Positions 5,565-8,402 of a stretch of 8,402 bases of DNA are shown here, piece after piece. Location: positions 1 to 8,402 of the forward strand of contig VBOM01000199.1 of the NCBI GenBank assembly GCA_005877535.1, given 5' to 3'. The notes under the pieces were generated by a model that made no database searches, was not told the DNA's origin, and worked only from the letters and a program-made list of their open reading frames with translations. The translations under genes and the position numbers were made by a program. Numbering within the stretch: the first letter of the stretch is position 1; the number at the start of each line of letters is the position of its first letter. Source of the stretch: Nitrospirota bacterium. GTDB lineage: Bacteria; Nitrospirota; Nitrospiria; Nitrospirales; Nitrospiraceae.

Positions 5565-6179
5565 ATGCGGCCGCGATTTCCAACCCAAGCCGCATTGATA
5601 TTTGGCATGATCATCCTGTCGACGGCGCCTCTATCTAACGCGCTAGCGATAGAGTCGATTCCGGACTTTCTGCCGCTTCGTCCATTTAATTTTGACGTTT
5701 CGTTTAATCAACGATCATTTGCGCCCGACACCAGAGTCATTGCTGGCCAGGCTGGACTCACTGCCTTTCGCTACGGCAACCTTGAGGTGAGAACAGTCTA
5801 TCAATACTATAGTCAACATACCCCCACATTTATTACAGACCAACATTCTTTGTATTTGAATCCCCGGTGGAATAATTTCATTGATCTCTTGGATTTTCCG
5901 AAAGACAAACCGATAAATCGAATGATTCGACACATGCTCTTTGGGCCGCTGGCAGACAGGGTGGTGCCATACCTTGGGGCACTCGTTGGAGGAACGATCC
6001 CGGGCCGAGCTGCTAATTCCCCAGGCTATCTCTATGGAGGCCAGGTGGGAGTGCGATTCCCTGTCGCTCAAGGATTTTCGATCGATGTGGGGATCCAATA
6101 TATGCGGCTTGAAATTGACTTCAAGGGTCATTCTGACTTGTCAGAACAATGGCTCTTTACAACTGGAGTTCGATTCTAA
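5565..6179 (+). CDS. Small outer-membrane beta-barrel protein, unknown function
   Basis: A 204-residue exported protein whose family I cannot name. The start at 5565 is chosen because AGAGGG (5547-5552) is 12 bases upstream and the protein then opens with a neat signal peptide (1-28, core AALIFGMIILSTAPL, cut after NALA). An in-frame ATG at 5553 directly touches that site and would add four residues. The mature part alternates hydrophobic and polar residues (FNFDVSFNQRSF, LEVRTVYQYYSQH, LYGGQVGVRFPV, SIDVGIQYMRLEIDF) and ends QWLFTTGVRF with the C-terminal Phe expected for BAM-dependent insertion, so an 8- to 10-strand barrel is likely. The GALVGGTIPGRAANSPGYLYG region and closing strands resemble OmpA/OmpW-like small barrels in pattern only. 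The next gene begins six bases after its stop. Confidence 0.65.
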   Translation: MRPRFPTQAALIFGMIILSTAPLSNALAIESIPDFLPLRPFNFDVSFNQRSFAPDTRVIAGQAGLTAFRYGNLEVRTVYQYYSQHTPTFITDQHSLYLNPRWNNFIDLLDFPKDKPINRMIRHMLFGPLADRVVPYLGALVGGTIPGRAANSPGYLYGGQVGVRFPVAQGFSIDVGIQYMRLEIDFKGHSDLSEQWLFTTGVRF

Positions 6180-6185
6180 ATAGGT

Positions 6186-7235
6186 ATGATGCTACGACAT
6201 CGCATGAAGGAATACGGCTCACAAGGCATTGTCCCGTTTCTGATCGCGTTCGGAGTCTTTCTACAGGGATGCGGACTTGTCTTCGATGCTGTGGAATTGG
6301 TACATCCCCTTGCACCCCATGAATTGTCCTCCATTTGTTCGAAAGGACAGGTCCGTGTTGGAATCTCTGTTGAACCTTTTCGGCCATTTGTATTTCCAGC
6401 CGTGTATACCGATGAAGGGGTTCGTGTCACCGGCCTCGATGTGGAACTGATCCGGGAGGTGGCCGACGCTCTGACCACATATTGTGGCGGACAGAAACCC
6501 ATTGTTCCTACATTGCACCTCACCAGGTTCCATGATCTCTTCATCGAGATGAATGAAGGGAACCTCGACATTTTTGTCTCATCTAACGGTGGGAATATCC
6601 CTGGGGCAAGACCTGTAGGCCTGTGGTATTCAATTCCGTATTTTCATAACGATGGCATCGGAGCCATTATCCAAAACCCAGAAGTGGCTGAGAGAGTACT
6701 GGCGCAATTTCAAAAGCAAACTGGAAATCCCGACACGCTTGCGGCGATCCAAGCAGGGCTCTCTGGTTTGACCGTGGCCGCCCAGAAGGGGAGAACTTCT
6801 TCCCTTTATGCAGAAGCCAATCTTCTTAATGTCCGGTTACTCATATGCGATTCGCTTCCTGCCTCCGTTGAGACGAAGGACCCACACATCGATGTGATTT
6901 TGTCTCAACATTCCATTCTCGATTACGTGACGAAGCATGTGTGGCCGGACTGGCACCTTCTCACACGGAATGATGGAACGCCCTTGATCCTGACGCAGGA
7001 AAACTTTTCCGTTGTCACGGTGGAAGAAAACAGGCGTCTGCAGTGGTTCCTCAATAACCTGCTGTATCGGTTAGAAGAATCCGGGCGTTTGGAACGCATG
7101 CGTAGGCGTTGGTTAGAAGAAGATTATGCGCCGACACGACGTGCAACTACAGAAGGCCTGCCGCTTGAAGTTTCAAAAGTGCCGGATCACTATGACCAGG
7201 GACAGTGCCGTTTCGCAGTAAGAAGGACAAACTAA
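6186..7235 (+). CDS. Solute-binding lipoprotein, family 3 (SBP_bac_3)
   Basis: About 349 residues. The N-terminus has a hydrophobic segment (15-27) followed by a lipobox-like LQGC with Cys29, so it is probably lipid-anchored; Gln at -2 is unusual. The mature part starts like a family 3 binding protein: GQVRVGISVEPFRPF (54-68), then VTGLDVELIREVADAL (the 'GFDVDLA' motif) and NEGNLDIFVSS, and it ends with the usual helix ENRRLQWFLNNLLYRLEES. This family binds amino acids and other small polar ligands in the periplasm, usually for ABC transporters, but also in sensors and as MxaJ/XoxJ partners of quinoprotein dehydrogenases. No permease or ATPase is adjacent. ATG 6189 or 6204 could also be the start; TAGG (6181-6184) is the only ribosome-like site and fits 6189 best. 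The stop shares one base with the next start (TAATG). Confidence 0.8.
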   Translation: MMLRHRMKEYGSQGIVPFLIAFGVFLQGCGLVFDAVELVHPLAPHELSSICSKGQVRVGISVEPFRPFVFPAVYTDEGVRVTGLDVELIREVADALTTYCGGQKPIVPTLHLTRFHDLFIEMNEGNLDIFVSSNGGNIPGARPVGLWYSIPYFHNDGIGAIIQNPEVAERVLAQFQKQTGNPDTLAAIQAGLSGLTVAAQKGRTSSLYAEANLLNVRLLICDSLPASVETKDPHIDVILSQHSILDYVTKHVWPDWHLLTRNDGTPLILTQENFSVVTVEENRRLQWFLNNLLYRLEESGRLERMRRRWLEEDYAPTRRATTEGLPLEVSKVPDHYDQGQCRFAVRRTN

Positions 7236-7975
7236 TGAAACTCCGCGTGCTTCTGTTCATATCCCCGACCATTGTATTCTTTCTAATGTGGTCATGTATC
7301 AGCTGGGCGCAGGCACCTCGTGAAGAAATCGAAAACACCGCGCAACATTTAGCAACGCTGCTTAATGTTGGGCGTCTCATTGTCCAGCGCAATCAAGCAC
7401 TTATTAATGATCCCCGGATCGGCAATAAAGGATTTACGCCGGAGGTATTTGAGCGACAGGTTCTCGATGAGTTTATCCGTGAGACACACATTGACCTGTT
7501 CTCCTCGCATCTCCCCTCTCTTGCGAAAGAATTATTGCCGGTCTTGCTTCAGTCGAGCATGGAGGTAGTAGCTGATGCGCAACTCGTGATCAATCAAAGA
7601 GGCATTGGGTATAAGAATTTCATTCCAGCCACCTTTGGGAGCCAAGCCGCTCGAAAGTTCTCCAATCGCTCGTACGTGAAAATAAAACAAACCGCACTCA
7701 ATCCAAGGAATTTGAAAAACATGCCCGACGCATACGAGGAAAACCTGCTGAAACGGCTGGCTACGAAACTGCCAGTAGACGCCTCCTTCACAGAATGGAT
7801 TGATAATGAAACGACCCTGAGGTCCGTGACCCCTATATATTATTCGCAGGATTGTCTAGTCTGTCATGGCAACCCCAAAGGCATCTTGGATATTTCTGGC
7901 TATCCACGGGAGGGCGCCAAAGAAGGAGATCTTGCTGGTGCGATCAGTATTCAGATCCCAGTAAACAAGCGGTAG
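7235..7975 (+). CDS. Periplasmic Tll0287-like (DUF3365) single-haem protein
   Basis: A 246-residue exported protein. The start is ATG 7235, with AGAAGGA (7221-7227) seven bases before it and a one-base overlap with the preceding stop. Residues 1-27 are a signal peptide ending WAQA. The conserved family block TALNPRNLKNMPDAYEENLL sits mid-protein, followed by VTPIYYSQDCLVCHGNP with one c-type haem motif (C207, C210, H211) and the typical EGDLAGAISIQIP strand. DUF3365/Tll0287 domains are PAS-like haem-binding modules, either free in the periplasm or as the sensing part of kinases and cyclases. Here the protein stands alone, with no transmembrane helix after the domain, so it would act as a small periplasmic cytochrome or a haem sensor. 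It ends only four residues after the last strand, next to the porin join, so its C-terminus may have been shortened. Base composition is visibly richer in A+T than recQ. Confidence 0.85.
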   Translation: MKLRVLLFISPTIVFFLMWSCISWAQAPREEIENTAQHLATLLNVGRLIVQRNQALINDPRIGNKGFTPEVFERQVLDEFIRETHIDLFSSHLPSLAKELLPVLLQSSMEVVADAQLVINQRGIGYKNFIPATFGSQAARKFSNRSYVKIKQTALNPRNLKNMPDAYEENLLKRLATKLPVDASFTEWIDNETTLRSVTPIYYSQDCLVCHGNPKGILDISGYPREGAKEGDLAGAISIQIPVNKR

Positions 7976-8309
7976 CAAGTCGGGTGAATGTGTTGCAGTT
8001 GCCAGTGTTACTATTCATGGCGCTGCCGAAGCAGGTCTGGTTCCGCGCTTCATATCGCACGCGAAGGTCGGCGCGCATCCAGAATTTATTGATGTCGAAG
8101 TTTTTCCCGATCTTCGGATCGTAGAGTTCATACTCTTCCTTCTGCGGAATCGCGCGCGCAACGACTGGGGTATGGGTGATTCTTTCACCCTCCGGCACTT
8201 CAAACGCGGCTTGTGCCTGGACTGTCACGAATAACATCCCCGCTGCCATCACGGCAGCACTGCAAATGGTTAGTAGACCGTCGCACCCGGTCTGCCTGAT
8301 AATTTTCAT
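7944..8309 (-). pseudogene. 5' part of an alginate-export-type porin gene, truncated
   Basis: ATG 8309 has AGGAGA (plus-strand 8315-8320) five bases before it, so the start is well supported. Residues 1-35 are a signal peptide ending VQAQA. The mature start reads AFEVPEGERITHTPVV, then YELYDPKIGKNFDINKFWMR, then ADLRVRYEARNQTC and NSNTGNCNTF, the N-terminal linker and first barrel strand of a porin of the same kind as the remnant at 2713-3000. Shortly after that (about 7976) the frame runs antisense into the end of the haem-protein gene and stops at TGA 7946-7944, so its last 10 or so residues are not porin. About 110 codons remain of a barrel that should be several hundred residues long. It can be transcribed and exported but cannot form a barrel. 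An alternative is an odd small protein, which the missing strands argue against. Confidence 0.75.
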
Positions 8310-8402
8310 ACGGTTCTCCTGAGAGTTTTGGAGAGGGCGGCCGTTGCTGAGTCATGAGGTGCGGGAGCAACTAATCGGGTCGACCAGAACGAGGGCAGGG
8401 CT
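8310..8402 (-). other. Upstream region of the truncated porin gene
   Basis: Apart from the AGGAGA ribosome site (8315-8320) I see no convincing -35/-10 pair in the 93 bases before the window edge. The promoter is probably further upstream, outside the window. Confidence 0.4.

Noticed and set aside
7594..7791. 65-codon minus-strand frame inside the haem-protein gene
   Set aside because: It lies opposite the conserved family block of the real gene and has no start signal.

Overview
The window looks like a piece of a chromosome from a Gram-negative bacterium, most likely a member of the Nitrospira group (Nitrospirota). That placement is an inference. It rests on remembered likeness of the split porin-type protein, of the 'GCAGGATGCTGAAAA' dispersed repeat and of the helix-hairpin-helix fragment to sequences from that genus; no search was run. 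Four proteins are predicted to sit in or cross the envelope (signal peptides, beta-barrels, a lipobox), which fits a two-membrane cell.

Layout. 1-330 holds the 3' half of thrH, convergent with a complete recQ helicase gene (352-2229, minus). The recQ gene has a good candidate promoter whose spacer is almost filled by a perfect palindrome. Next to it lies a 190-bp repeat element with terminal inverted repeats and a long internal palindrome (2319-2508). From 2613 to 3575 comes a graveyard of gene pieces. It has a strong terminator and the 3' end of a porin gene on the minus strand with one frameshift. On the plus strand a lipoprotein-like fragment runs into a ComEA-like helix-hairpin-helix fragment, whose end is frameshifted and then tandemly duplicated (183 bp, twice).

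From 3820 to 7975 there are four intact plus-strand genes, all for exported proteins: a MetA-like outer-membrane protein with a 15-residue repeat behind its signal peptide, then, after a 550-bp gap, a compact set of a small outer-membrane barrel, a family 3 solute-binding lipoprotein and a single-haem Tll0287-like (DUF3365) protein. The last three lie 6 bp apart and overlapping by 1 bp, so they are probably one operon. No permease or ATPase is next to the binding protein, so a sensing, redox or scavenging role seems as likely as transport.

At 7976-8309 (minus) stands the 5' end of a porin gene with its signal peptide and ribosome binding site. It runs antisense into the end of the haem-protein gene. 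Its family, strand and order match the 3' porin piece at 2713-3000. The simplest reading is that one porin gene was split and its middle replaced by the roughly 5-kb block at 3001-7975, which carries the outer-membrane genes and the operon. This split-porin cargo is the most interesting feature of the window.
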